A DNA stretch of 64,000 nt from Enterocloster hominis (ex Liu et al. 2021) (GTDB taxonomy: Bacteria; Bacillota; Clostridia; Lachnospirales; Lachnospiraceae): the NCBI GenBank assembly GCA_014385265.1, contig JACRTJ010000011.1:48772-112771 (forward strand). Reading direction: 5' to 3'. A model generated the notes under the pieces. It did no database searches, had not been told where the DNA came from, and worked only from the letters and a program-made list of their open reading frames with translations. The position numbers were made by a program, and so were the translations under genes. Positions 43,668 to 53,038 of the stretch are shown here, piece by piece; position 1 is the first letter of the stretch, and every line of letters begins with the position of its first letter.

Positions 43668-44981
43668 ATGAAACAGAACCGTTTACTTGAAGATCCAGTC
43701 CGCAGTGTATTCCTAAGCTATCTTGTGCCGTCGGTCAGCGCCACCCTGGTAACGTCCATCTATATCCTGGCGGATACCATGATGATCGGCCGCGGCATCG
43801 GTTCTGTGGGAATTGCGGCTCTTAACATTCTGCTGCCCCTTTACAGCACCTTTTTCGGCTTTGGCATGATGTGCGGCATCGGCGGCAGCGTCCTGTTCGG
43901 CTTTTCCAGAGGAAAGGGAAATGAGCGGGAGGCCAGGGGGTATTTTACCACCGGCCTCCTGATGGCGCTGGTGTTTGCAGCCCTGTCCCTGACCCTCTGC
44001 AACGTGTTTTTTGACCCTCTTTTAAAGCTCCTGGGCGTTACCCCGGCTATGCATGACCACGCTGTGGCCTATGGGCGGGTGCTGGTGACCGTGTCGCCCA
44101 TGTGTATCATGTCCTCATTTTTACAGGCTTTTGTAAGAAATGACGGAGCGCCGAAGTTAGCCATGGCCGGAGTCATCAGCGGCGGCGTCACCAATGTGAT
44201 CCTGGATTATGTGTTTATCTTCATCATGAAATGGGGCATGGGCGGTGCCATGCTGGCCACGGCCACCGGCACGACCCTGACTGTCCTGATCTTAAGCAGC
44301 CACTTCCTTTCAAAGGAAAACCATTTAAAGCCCATCTGGAATGTGAGCCTTAAAAAGGTGCTGGAGATCTTTGGAAACGGCCTGGCAAGCTTTATCCTGG
44401 AGGTCTCCAACGGCTTTGTAACGCTCCTGTTCAACCGTCAGCTTTTAGCCTATGTGGGCGACCTGGGCGTGGTGGTCTATGGGATCATCAGCAACACGGC
44501 CCTGGTGGTGATCTCCATCTCCAACGGCATGGCTCAGGCGGTGCAGCCTCTCCTTTCGGCCAACTACGGAGCCGGAAAGAAAGACCGGGTCCGTCAGGGA
44601 CTGGGGCTGGGGATCCGGGTGTCCCTAGCCGCTGGCCTTATTTTCACGGCATTGGGCTTTTTCTTCCCAACCCAGCTTGCCTACCTGTTCTTAGAGCCCA
44701 CGGAGGAGATCCTTTCCATGGCAGTCACAGCCATCCGGCTGTATTTTCTGGCATTCTTAGTGAGTGAGTGGAACATCATGTGCAGCACCTATTTCCAGTC
44801 GGTGGTGCAGCCAAAGCGTTCCCTTGCCATTACTCTGTTAAGGGGAGTAGTCTTAAATACAGTGCTGGTGCTGGTGCTCCCGGCCATCCTGGGCGTCAAC
44901 GGCATCTGGCTGGTGGTGACGGTCTCTGAGTTTATCACAGCGGCAGTGGCTTTCTTCTTTATCCGCAGAGAAACGCATTGA
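43668..44981 (+). CDS. MATE-family efflux transporter
   Basis: A 437-residue inner-membrane antiporter with 12 predicted hydrophobic segments in two MATE halves (SYLVPSVSATLVTSIYILAD at the start and SFILEVSNGFVTLLFNRQLL at the centre). MATE pumps export cationic drugs or metabolites with Na+ or H+. The ATG at 43668 follows GGAG by 4 bases; an in-frame start further up at 43587 would overlap the preceding gene and is not needed. It lies 7 bases after the ATC-hydrolase gene. Confidence 0.9.
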   Translation: MKQNRLLEDPVRSVFLSYLVPSVSATLVTSIYILADTMMIGRGIGSVGIAALNILLPLYSTFFGFGMMCGIGGSVLFGFSRGKGNEREARGYFTTGLLMALVFAALSLTLCNVFFDPLLKLLGVTPAMHDHAVAYGRVLVTVSPMCIMSSFLQAFVRNDGAPKLAMAGVISGGVTNVILDYVFIFIMKWGMGGAMLATATGTTLTVLILSSHFLSKENHLKPIWNVSLKKVLEIFGNGLASFILEVSNGFVTLLFNRQLLAYVGDLGVVVYGIISNTALVVISISNGMAQAVQPLLSANYGAGKKDRVRQGLGLGIRVSLAAGLIFTALGFFFPTQLAYLFLEPTEEILSMAVTAIRLYFLAFLVSEWNIMCSTYFQSVVQPKRSLAITLLRGVVLNTVLVLVLPAILGVNGIWLVVTVSEFITAAVAFFFIRRETH

Positions 44982-45115
44982 CATGGAAAAGCCATATTGC
45001 TAAAATGAAAAAAGACCGGGAGATCCTGTCCTGGTCTGAAGAGACTGTGAACCAGAGCCGGACCTGCGGCGGGATTTCCGCCCGGAGCCGGCCGCAGAAC
45101 GGAGGAATGAGATCT

Positions 45116-46102
45116 ATGACAATTCGAGTAGGAATCATGGGATACGGAAATCTTGGGCGCGGTGTGGAATGTGCGCTGAAGCAGAATCCCGATATGGAAT
45201 TAACGGCAGTATTTACAAGAAGAGATCCCGGAAGCGTGAAGATCCTGACAGAGGGAGTGAACGTATATCCGGCGAAGGATGCCAAAGACCTGGCAGACCA
45301 GGTGGACGTCCTGATCCTCTGCGGAGGCAGCGCTACGGATCTTCCGGAGCAGACCCCGGAATATGCGAAATATTTTAACGTGGTGGACAGCTTTGATACC
45401 CACGCAAAGATCCCGGAGCACTTTGCGGCTGTGGATAAGGCCGCAAGAGAGGCTGGAAACACAGCGGTGATTTCCGCCGGCTGGGATCCAGGGATGTTCT
45501 CCTTAAACCGCCTGTACGGAAGCGCAGTGCTTCCGGACGGAAAGGACTATACGTTTTGGGGCAGAGGCGTGAGCCAGGGCCATTCCGACGCCATCCGCCG
45601 CATTGCGGGCGTGAAGGATGCAAGGCAGTATACGATCCCGGTGGAAAGCGCACTGGAGGCCATCCGCAGCGGGGAAACGCCGGAGCTGACCACAAGACAG
45701 AAGCACACAAGAGAGTGCTTTGTGGTGGCAGAGGAGGGCGCAGACCTGGCGGCCATCGAAAAAGAGATCGTGACAATGCCCAACTATTTTGCCGACTATG
45801 ACACCACCGTACACTTTATCTCCCAGGAGGAGATGGAGCGGGACCACAGAAGCCTGCCCCACGGCGGCTTTGTGATCCGCAGCGGAAAAACGGGCTGGGA
45901 TCTGGAGCATAATCATGTGATCGAGTACAGCCTGAAGCTGGATTCCAATCCGGAATTCACCTCTTCCGTGATCGTGGCCTGTGCCAGGGCTGCGTACCGC
46001 ATGAAGCAGGAGGGCATGACCGGCTGCAAGACGATCCTGGATCTTCCGCCGGCATACTTATCCTCAAAGAGCGGAGAGGAACTGAGAAAGGAACTTTTGT
46101 AA
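45116..46102 (+). CDS. ddh: meso-Diaminopimelate dehydrogenase
   Basis: Reductive amination of tetrahydrodipicolinate to meso-diaminopimelate with NADPH in one step, supplying lysine and peptidoglycan. The 328-residue protein starts with the nucleotide fold GIMGYGNLGRGVECAL and has SAGWDPGMFS and FWGRGVSQGHSDAIRR, both typical of Ddh. The ATG at 45116 is 9-10 bases after GGAGG; an in-frame upstream ATG at 44978 would add 46 unrelated residues and is rejected. This enzyme is common in clostridia that use the dehydrogenase branch of lysine synthesis. Confidence 0.93.
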   Translation: MTIRVGIMGYGNLGRGVECALKQNPDMELTAVFTRRDPGSVKILTEGVNVYPAKDAKDLADQVDVLILCGGSATDLPEQTPEYAKYFNVVDSFDTHAKIPEHFAAVDKAAREAGNTAVISAGWDPGMFSLNRLYGSAVLPDGKDYTFWGRGVSQGHSDAIRRIAGVKDARQYTIPVESALEAIRSGETPELTTRQKHTRECFVVAEEGADLAAIEKEIVTMPNYFADYDTTVHFISQEEMERDHRSLPHGGFVIRSGKTGWDLEHNHVIEYSLKLDSNPEFTSSVIVACARAAYRMKQEGMTGCKTILDLPPAYLSSKSGEELRKELL

Positions 46103-46135
46103 AAAAACATTTTTTTAAAACAATAGGTGAAACTG

Positions 46136-47530
46136 ATGCAGCGAAAGAAAAATGAGACCGTACAGTATAATGGGATCACGGAGGGCGTGATCTGGCAGCA
46201 GCTTTTGATCTTCTTCTTCCCCATCCTGTTTGGAACCTTTTTCCAGCAGCTTTACAACACGGCGGATGCCATGATCGTGGGAAAATTCGTTGGAAAGGAG
46301 GCCTTGTCTGCCGTAGGCGGAACCACAGGAAACCTGATCAACCTTCTGGTGGGCTTTTTCGTGGGCCTGTCCTCCGGTGCGGCCGTGATCGTTTCCCAGC
46401 ATTACGGAGCGCGCCAGGATGACCAGGTACGGACCTCGGTCCATACCTCCTTCTGTCTGGCCCTGGCCGGCGGCGTGTTTCTGATGATCGTGGGCGAGGC
46501 CTGCGCCAGAGTGGCTGTAAAGGCCATGGGCGCTCCGGAAGAGATCATGGACTATTCTGTTACATATATGCGGATCTACTTCCTGGGAGTGATCCCCAAC
46601 CTGGTCTACAATATGGGCGCGGCTATTTTAAGGGCCGTGGGAGACTCCAGGCGGCCGCTGTATTATCTGATCGTCTGTTGTTTTGTGAACATCGGACTGG
46701 ACCTGCTGTTCGTTGTGGTACTGAAAATGGAGGTGGCGGGAGCCGCTCTGGCGACGATCCTGTCCCAGCTCCTTTCCGCCGCCCTGGTGATGTGGACGCT
46801 GATGCGCACGAAGGAATCCTTCCGGTTTGAACTGAAGCATCTGAAGGTGGATAAGCCCATGCTGAGAAAGATCATCCAGATCGGCTTTCCGGCAGGACTC
46901 CAGTCGGTGCTCTACTCCATTTCCAACGTGGTGATCCAGGCCAACATCAACAGCTTCGGTACCAACGTCATTGCGGCCTGGGCCGTTTACGGCAAGGTGG
47001 ACGGACTGTTCTGGATGATCATGGACGCCATGGGCATCGCCATTACCACCTTTGCAGGCCAGAACTTTGGAGCGCGCAAATACGAGCGGATGCAGAAGGG
47101 CCATTACGTGGGTCTGGGGATCACCACGATCCTGACGGCCATCCTGGCCGCAGGCGTCATGCTTTTTGGCAGCATCCTGGGGTCGCTTTTTACCAGCGAT
47201 CCGGACGTGCTGGCGGAAAGTATGACCATCATCCGGTTCGTAACGCCGTTCTGGTTCAGCTATATCTGTGTAAACGTATTTTCCAGTACCCTCCGGGGCA
47301 TCGGCGACACGTTTATCCCCATGCTGCTGATCTGCTTCGGCACCTGCGGCTTAAGAGTCCTCTGGATCTTTACCGCAGGAGTGATATATCCGGGCCTTTA
47401 TACCAGCCTGGCCAGCTATCCCTTAAGCTGGACTGTCACATCCGTTGCGTTTATCATTTATTACTATAAATTCAGTGATATGCGCCGGATCAACAAGCTC
47501 ATAAAGAAAGAGAAGAAAGAACGGCAGTAA
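46136..47530 (+). CDS. MATE-family efflux transporter, second copy
   Basis: A 464-residue multidrug-type pump with 12 hydrophobic segments. The first half carries FFPILFGTFFQQLYNTADAM and the second QIGFPAGLQSVLYSISN, the standard MATE pattern. The GTG at 46127 is a possible start, but ATG 46136 has AGGTGA close by and is chosen. It is distant from the other MATE at 43668 in sequence and in sub-family flavour. Its stop overlaps the ATG of the LRR gene by one base (TAATG). Confidence 0.9.
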   Translation: MQRKKNETVQYNGITEGVIWQQLLIFFFPILFGTFFQQLYNTADAMIVGKFVGKEALSAVGGTTGNLINLLVGFFVGLSSGAAVIVSQHYGARQDDQVRTSVHTSFCLALAGGVFLMIVGEACARVAVKAMGAPEEIMDYSVTYMRIYFLGVIPNLVYNMGAAILRAVGDSRRPLYYLIVCCFVNIGLDLLFVVVLKMEVAGAALATILSQLLSAALVMWTLMRTKESFRFELKHLKVDKPMLRKIIQIGFPAGLQSVLYSISNVVIQANINSFGTNVIAAWAVYGKVDGLFWMIMDAMGIAITTFAGQNFGARKYERMQKGHYVGLGITTILTAILAAGVMLFGSILGSLFTSDPDVLAESMTIIRFVTPFWFSYICVNVFSSTLRGIGDTFIPMLLICFGTCGLRVLWIFTAGVIYPGLYTSLASYPLSWTVTSVAFIIYYYKFSDMRRINKLIKKEKKERQ

Positions 47531-48453
47531 TGGAGCATATGGAAGTACAATTTGATTTTGTGGAAAAAAACGGAGGCGCCTGTGTGACAAAGATTTTGTC
47601 GCCGGGCGCCGCCTGTGTTATACCGGAAACCCTTTCCGGGCTTCCGGTGACTGATCTGGGAGATAAGGCACTCGCCCAGACCGGGGTGGAGGAGGTGTTC
47701 CTTCCAAGGACTTTGAGGCGGTTGGGGCGGTACTGCTTTTATGGCTGCGAGAGGCTTTCCCATATCCATTTTTATGGAGGTCCCCTGGAGACGGGAGGCG
47801 GCTTTTTAACGGCCTGCGGCTGTCTGCGGGAGCTGACGGTCCACATGGATCCGTCGGAGCGGTCGGCGCTCAGGGATTTTGTGACCGAGGCCAGCGGACG
47901 GCTTCTGGTCCATTACCTGCTGCCAGGACCGGACGGGGAGGAGCATGAGGCGGCCAGGCTGCTGTTTCCGGTCTATTACGACGAGGCGGTGGAGAACACG
48001 CCGGCCCGGATCACCGTGTCCAACATCCACGGCACCGGGCAGAAATACAGATACTGCTTTGAGGATAAAAGGGTCCGGTTTGATAAGTATGACCGGCTGT
48101 TCGTTTATGAGACGGCGGAGGAATCCGTAACAGCAGCGGCCGAGATCGCCGTGTCCCGCCTCATGTATCCCCATGGCCTTTGGGCGGAGGCACGGAGCGC
48201 CTACGGGGACTTTCTAAAGGAGCACCGGATGGAGGTCTTTCTGGACAGCCTGGGGAAAATGGAAGTCTTTAAGTGGCTGATGGCCCATGGACCCGACGGG
48301 GAGCCGGGCTCTCTGGCAGACGGACTGACCCGGGAGGAGACGGAGACCCTGCTCCTGGAGGCCTCCCGGAGGAAAATGGGAGAGATTTCCGGAATGCTTA
48401 TGGAATTTAAATATCATAAATTTCCAGAAAAAAAGAAGAAGTTTGAATTTTAG
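47530..48453 (+). CDS. Leucine-rich-repeat-like protein, first gene of a VWA/MoxR trio
   Basis: A 307-residue cytosolic protein; residues about 20-120 show BspA-type LRR spacing (CVIPETLSGLPVTDLGDKAL, VEEVFLPRTLRRLGRYCFYG, CGCLRELTV), each about 23 residues apart. The remainder is a helical domain of unknown type (about 130-307), ending in Lys-rich EKKKKFEF. No signal peptide. The ATG overlaps the MATE stop, and the VWA and MoxR genes follow on the same strand at 23 and 3 bases. It may select or present the client of the MoxR ATPase; this is inference. Confidence 0.72.
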   Translation: MEHMEVQFDFVEKNGGACVTKILSPGAACVIPETLSGLPVTDLGDKALAQTGVEEVFLPRTLRRLGRYCFYGCERLSHIHFYGGPLETGGGFLTACGCLRELTVHMDPSERSALRDFVTEASGRLLVHYLLPGPDGEEHEAARLLFPVYYDEAVENTPARITVSNIHGTGQKYRYCFEDKRVRFDKYDRLFVYETAEESVTAAAEIAVSRLMYPHGLWAEARSAYGDFLKEHRMEVFLDSLGKMEVFKWLMAHGPDGEPGSLADGLTREETETLLLEASRRKMGEISGMLMEFKYHKFPEKKKKFEF

Positions 48454-48476
48454 TTCAGCAGAAAGGGGAGAATGCA

Positions 48477-49886
48477 GTGGAGCCATATGAACAGAAGACG
48501 CCGGGGGACCGGGGAAACGGCATCATGCGGACGGAGGCCGGAGCGCCTTCGCCCATCTGGCTGGAGCAGGCGGCGGCAGAGGAGCTGGCAGGAGTCTGTA
48601 TGGAGATCCTTGGAAACGCCAGGAACGAGCTGTATCTTTCCATGCACTTTCTGGACGTGGCCTTAAGCTCTCTGTACTTTGCCCCGGATCCGGCGGTCCG
48701 GGGGCTGGGGACCGACGGCACCACCCTGTTTTTCCAGATGGAGTCCCTGGCGGCCATGTATAAAAAGAACAGGATCCTGGTGAACCGGACCTATCTCCAC
48801 GGAGTGCTCCACTGTCTGTTCTGCCATCTGTGGAACCGGAAAAAGCGGGACAGGGAGTACTGGGATCTGGCCTGTGACATTGCGGCAGAGTCGGTGATCG
48901 ACAGTCTTCTGCGGCCCTGTATCCGTATTTCCCCTTCTGCGTTCAGACGGGAGTTCTATATGCGGCTGGAGAGCCGGTGCCGGGTTCTCAATGCGGAGAG
49001 CGTGTACCGGGCGCTCCGGGACATGGACCTTTCCGGGCGGGAGCTCCAGCGGCTGGCGGCGGAATTTTATGCAGACGACCACCGGTTCTGGGAGCAGGAG
49101 CAGAAGCCTCCGCATCCCAATATGGCCAGAAACCGGAAAGAGGACTGGGATCAGAAGCGGGAAAAGATGCAGGTGGAGATGGAGGCGTTTTCTGAGGAAA
49201 TGTCGGAGGATGAAAAGGACCTGCACAGCCAGCTGGCGGTGGAAAACCGGGAGCGGTACGATTACAGGAAATTCCTGCGGAAGTTTGCGGTCCTTAAGGA
49301 AACCGTCCAGGTGGATCCGGATTCCTTTGACTATGTATTTTATCATTACGGCATGGAGCTTTACGGCAATATGCCCCTGATCGAGCCTCTGGAGACGAAG
49401 GAACTCCGGAGGGTGGAGGATTTCGTCATTGTCATCGACACCTCCATGTCCTGCTCCGGGGAGTTGGTGCAGCAGTTCTTAGAGGAAACGTATTCGGTGC
49501 TGACCCAGTCGGAGACGTATTTTAAAAAAGTGAACATCCACATCATCCAGTGCGATGACCAGGTGCGGGAGGACGTGACCATCGCCAGCGCAGAGGCGCT
49601 GAAGGCGTATATGGAGCGGATCACCCTGAACGGCTGCGGCGGGACCGATTTCCGGCCGGCTTTCCAATACGTGGATAAGCTGGTGAGAAAACAGCAGTTT
49701 TCCAGGCTTAAGGGGCTTTTGTATTTCACCGACGGGCGGGGGATATACCCGGTGAGACGGCCGGTCTATGATACGGCTTTCGTGTTCATGGAGCAGGATT
49801 TCCTGGACGTGGACGTGCCTCCCTGGGCCATCAAGATCATCCTGTCCCCGGAGGACCTGGGCAGGGATGTGGAGGAGAAAGGATAG
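48477..49886 (+). CDS. VWA-like protein with degenerate metallopeptidase-like N-terminus
   Basis: A 469-residue protein of DUF2201-like design. The N-terminal half is helical and metallopeptidase-like but reads YLHGVLHCLFCH at about 107-117, where the usual HExxH glutamate is Gly. A Glu/Lys-rich helix (about 225-255) links it to a VWA domain (about 310-469) with an intact metal site: DTSMS (321-325), CGGTD (387-391) and FTDGRG (about 418-423). Such VWA proteins act with MoxR ATPases as metal-dependent adaptors. The start is GTG 48477, six bases after AGGGGAG. It is 3 bases from the AAA gene. Confidence 0.82.
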   Translation: MEPYEQKTPGDRGNGIMRTEAGAPSPIWLEQAAAEELAGVCMEILGNARNELYLSMHFLDVALSSLYFAPDPAVRGLGTDGTTLFFQMESLAAMYKKNRILVNRTYLHGVLHCLFCHLWNRKKRDREYWDLACDIAAESVIDSLLRPCIRISPSAFRREFYMRLESRCRVLNAESVYRALRDMDLSGRELQRLAAEFYADDHRFWEQEQKPPHPNMARNRKEDWDQKREKMQVEMEAFSEEMSEDEKDLHSQLAVENRERYDYRKFLRKFAVLKETVQVDPDSFDYVFYHYGMELYGNMPLIEPLETKELRRVEDFVIVIDTSMSCSGELVQQFLEETYSVLTQSETYFKKVNIHIIQCDDQVREDVTIASAEALKAYMERITLNGCGGTDFRPAFQYVDKLVRKQQFSRLKGLLYFTDGRGIYPVRRPVYDTAFVFMEQDFLDVDVPPWAIKIILSPEDLGRDVEEKG

Positions 49887-49889
49887 AGC

Positions 49890-51401
49890 ATGAACATCAA
49901 ACGGGCGAAGGAAGAAATAAAAAATACCATCCGGGCATACCTGGCAAGAAACAGCTATGGTGAGTATGAGATCCCGGTCATGGGCCAGAGGCCAGTGCTT
50001 TTAATGGGCCCTCCGGGGATCGGAAAGACCCAGATCATGGAGCAGGTGGCCAGGGAATGCGGCATCGGCCTGGTGGCGTATACCATTACCCATCACACGA
50101 GGCAGAGCGCCATCGGGCTTCCGTTTATATCAGAGCAGACCTATGGGGAAAAGGCGGTCTCAGTGACCCAGTACACCATGAGCGAGATCGTGGCAGCCAT
50201 TTACAATAAGATGGAGGAGACCGGGCTTAAAGAGGGGATCCTGTTCATCGACGAGATCAACTGCGTGTCGGAGACCCTGGCTCCGGCCATGCTGCAGTTT
50301 TTACAGTATAAGACCTTTGGAAACCATAAGATCCCAGACGGCTGGATTATTGCGGCGGCGGGAAACCCGCCGGAATTCAATAAATCCGTCCGGGAGTTTG
50401 ACATTGCGACCTTGGACCGGGTGAAGCGCATTGACGTGGAGCCGGATTTTTCCGTGTGGAAGGAGTATGCGGTGCGGATGGAGGTCCATCCGGCCATCCT
50501 GTCCTACCTTACGGCCAGGCCCCAGAATTTCTGCCAGGTGGAGACCACAGTGGACGGGCCGGTTTTTGCGACGCCCAGAGGCTGGGAGGATCTGTCCAGA
50601 TTTCTGACGGTTTACGAAAAGCTGGGGCTTTCCTGCGACCGGGAGGTAGTGGCCCAGTACATCCCCCATGGGCGGATCGCCAGGGATTTTGCCAGCTATC
50701 TGGAGCTTTATTATAAATACCAGGCCCATTACCAGATCGACGAGGCTCTTTCTGGCCGCAGGAGCGAGGCCCTTCTGGAGCAGGCGGCCAGGGCTCCCTT
50801 TGATGAGAAGCTTTCTGTCATCAGCCTGGTGCTGGCGAAGCTCAATGTGGAGTTCCGGAAGACCGGGAAAATGGAGGACGGCCTGGAGCTGCTGTTTGAG
50901 AAGCTGAAGGCGTTCAAGGAACAGCTGGCAGAGGCCGGGGACGGGACTCCTGTGCAGAGGCTCACAGCCTTTACCAGAGAGGTCCGGGAGGAATATGAAG
51001 GGAAGAAACAGGCGGGTCTTCTCACAAGGGCCCAGATCCACCGGTATGAGGACATCTGCGGGACCCTGGACCAGTATCTTCTGGCGGCAGGAGAGGCGGA
51101 AGCCCAGGATGGAGAGACATTGTTCGGGATGCTGGCGGCCAGGTTCGGAGAAGGACGGGAGCAGTACGAGGACCAGTGCAGGGCCGTCCTTCAGATGGTG
51201 GAGTACGCCTTCGATCTTATGGAGGGCGCCTTTGGGGACAGCCAGGAAATGGTCATTTTCATCACAGAGCTGAACACCAGCTATGATGCGGTCCGGTTCC
51301 TGGAGGAGAATCCGTGTGAACGGTATCACCAGTATAACAGGAAGCTGCTTTTCGAGGACCGGGAGGCGGATATTAAAAGAAAGCTGGAACGGCTTTTATA
51401 A
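49890..51401 (+). CDS. MoxR-type AAA+ ATPase
   Basis: A 503-residue AAA+ ATPase: Walker A GPPGIGKT (40-47), Walker B ILFIDEIN (117-124), a sensor-like AAAGNPPEFNKS and an arginine-rich EFDIATLDRVKRIDV. The MoxR fold fits the length and the neighbouring VWA gene; MoxR-VWA pairs fold or remodel partner complexes in the cytosol. The C-terminal 200 residues are helical and may contact the VWA or LRR protein. The ATG lies 3 bases after the VWA stop and follows GGAGGAGAAAGG, so the trio is translated together. Confidence 0.9.
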   Translation: MNIKRAKEEIKNTIRAYLARNSYGEYEIPVMGQRPVLLMGPPGIGKTQIMEQVARECGIGLVAYTITHHTRQSAIGLPFISEQTYGEKAVSVTQYTMSEIVAAIYNKMEETGLKEGILFIDEINCVSETLAPAMLQFLQYKTFGNHKIPDGWIIAAAGNPPEFNKSVREFDIATLDRVKRIDVEPDFSVWKEYAVRMEVHPAILSYLTARPQNFCQVETTVDGPVFATPRGWEDLSRFLTVYEKLGLSCDREVVAQYIPHGRIARDFASYLELYYKYQAHYQIDEALSGRRSEALLEQAARAPFDEKLSVISLVLAKLNVEFRKTGKMEDGLELLFEKLKAFKEQLAEAGDGTPVQRLTAFTREVREEYEGKKQAGLLTRAQIHRYEDICGTLDQYLLAAGEAEAQDGETLFGMLAARFGEGREQYEDQCRAVLQMVEYAFDLMEGAFGDSQEMVIFITELNTSYDAVRFLEENPCERYHQYNRKLLFEDREADIKRKLERLL

Positions 51402-51437
51402 AGAACTGAAAACCAAAAGAAAATGGAGGAGAGCAAT

Positions 51438-52310
51438 ATGCAGTATGAAGGAACCTTATACAGACCCCCCAGCGAGGCCAGAAGCCTCATTATCCAGGTC
51501 ACCATCGGGTGCGCCCATAACCGGTGTACCTTCTGCAACATGTACCGGGAGAAGAAGTTCCGGGTACGGGAAAAAGAGGAGATCATGCGGGATCTGGACG
51601 AGTGCCGGGCGTACTACGGGCCCATGGTGCGGCGGGTGTTCTTCGCCGATGGCGACGCCCTGGTGGTGAAAACAGAGCTGCTTTTAGAGCTTCTGGACTA
51701 CGTCCATAAAAATTTCCCGGCGGTGGAGCGGATCGCTGCCTACGGAACGGCCAAGGACGTATTAAAAAAGTCTGAGGAGGATCTGAAGGCCCTGGCAGCA
51801 GCGGGACTGGAGCTGATCTATCTGGGAGCTGAATCCGGCGATGACCGGGTATTGGAGCATATCAAAAAGGATGTGAAGGCGGCGGACATCATTGCAGCAG
51901 GCCAGAAATTAAAGCGGTGTGGCTTACAGACATCGGTGACGCTGATCTCCGGCCTGGGCGGCCGGAAGGGGATCCGGGACCATGCCATAAAGTCTGCGGA
52001 GCTGATCACAGGAATGAACCCGGAATATGCCTCCTTTTTAACGCTCCGTCTTTACGAGGGGACGGAGATGAACGAGGAGGTGAAGCGCGGCGACATGGAG
52101 CTGATCACGCCAGATGAGATCGTGGAGGAAATGGAGCTGTTCTTAAAGAATGTGGATTCTCCAGGAACCGTATTCCGTACCAACCACGCCTCCAACTATG
52201 TGGTGCTGGCGGGAAATCTCAACGAGGATATCCCGCGGATGTTAGGAGAGCTGGAGGAGGCAAAGGAAGAGCAGAGATACCGTCTGGAGGAGTGGCGGAG
52301 ACATATCTAA
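51438..52310 (+). CDS. Radical SAM protein (Elp3-like)
   Basis: A 290-residue iron-sulfur enzyme. The cluster motif is CAHNRCTFC (a CX4CX2C variant used by this clostridial group instead of the common CX3CX2C), followed by FFADGDALVV for the second motif and the GAESGDD SAM-binding loop. It is cytosolic and uses SAM to generate a radical; the substrate is not evident. The ATG at 51438 follows GGAGGAG by 5-7 bases, while ATG 51423 has none. It follows the MoxR trio at 36 bases but may have its own promoter. Confidence 0.85.
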   Translation: MQYEGTLYRPPSEARSLIIQVTIGCAHNRCTFCNMYREKKFRVREKEEIMRDLDECRAYYGPMVRRVFFADGDALVVKTELLLELLDYVHKNFPAVERIAAYGTAKDVLKKSEEDLKALAAAGLELIYLGAESGDDRVLEHIKKDVKAADIIAAGQKLKRCGLQTSVTLISGLGGRKGIRDHAIKSAELITGMNPEYASFLTLRLYEGTEMNEEVKRGDMELITPDEIVEEMELFLKNVDSPGTVFRTNHASNYVVLAGNLNEDIPRMLGELEEAKEEQRYRLEEWRRHI

Positions 52311-52316
52311 AAGACA

Positions 52317-52371
52317 GGGGAGCTGCTGGAAAAGGGAGGCGGACGCCTGGAAACCCTTTTGCAGCAGCCCC
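52317..52371. terminator. GC hairpin between radical SAM gene and MBL gene
   Basis: GGGGAGCTGCTGGAAAAGGG pairs with CCCTTTTGCAGCAGCCC around 17 bases; no clear T-run. It separates converging genes. Confidence 0.6.
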
Positions 52372-52377
52372 GGGCCG

Positions 52378-52995
52378 TTACAGACTTAAAACGGCGGTCT
52401 GGGCCGGTGTGTCTTTTTCAAGGACCATGGAAGCAGAGGCGTATGTGACCACGTCCCGGCACAGCTTCGTATAATCCTCCAGACGGCCGATGACATCATA
52501 GCCGAAGGTCTCGGAGCGGTAGTGCATGGGGATCACGATCCTGGGCTTTACCGCCTCCACCAGGGCTCTGGCCTGGGCCGCATCGATGGTATAATATCCG
52601 CCTACGGGGATCATAATGGCGTCCAGATCCTTTAAAAGCTCCATCTGGCCGGGCTCCAGAGTACACCCCAGGTCGCCCAGATGGGCGATCCGGAGACCGT
52701 CTGCCTCCAGGATATGGATCCGGTTTTCCCCGCGGAGTGATCCGTTTTGATCGTCGTGGAAGGTCTGGATCACCGTGACTGTAAAGGGAGAGCCCTGTTT
52801 TCTGGCGGAAAGGTCCACCGCGTCCGTATAGCCGTGGTCACTGTGGCCATGGCTGCACAGCACCTGGCTGGCGGAAAGAGAAAGGGGAGGAAGTCCCGGG
52901 ACGGAATCCGGGGCGTAGGGATCAAGGACAATGGAATAGCCGTCTGCTGAGACGGAAAAACAGGAATGTCCGTGCCATGTGATGGTAATGCTCAT
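52378..52995 (-). CDS. MBL-fold metal-dependent hydrolase (UlaG-like)
   Basis: A 205-residue metallo-beta-lactamase-fold protein: WHGHSCFSV near the start, the metal motif SHGHSDHGY (His/Asp ligands), LGDLGCTL and the late His in PMHYRSETFG. UlaG-type members hydrolyse phosphodiester or lactone bonds in the cytosol. The ATG follows AAAGGAG at 5 bases. It is convergent with the radical SAM gene and divergent from sortase. Substrate unknown. Confidence 0.88.
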   Translation of the reverse strand: MSITITWHGHSCFSVSADGYSIVLDPYAPDSVPGLPPLSLSASQVLCSHGHSDHGYTDAVDLSARKQGSPFTVTVIQTFHDDQNGSLRGENRIHILEADGLRIAHLGDLGCTLEPGQMELLKDLDAIMIPVGGYYTIDAAQARALVEAVKPRIVIPMHYRSETFGYDVIGRLEDYTKLCRDVVTYASASMVLEKDTPAQTAVLSL

Positions 52996-53038
52996 AAGAT
53001 CGCTCCTTTCAGATTGGATACCTTGATTTTACCACACC

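Noticed and set aside
44978..45115. Longer start for the Ddh gene
   Set aside because: It would add 46 residues that overlap the MATE end and have no dehydrogenase character; GGAGG lies before 45116.
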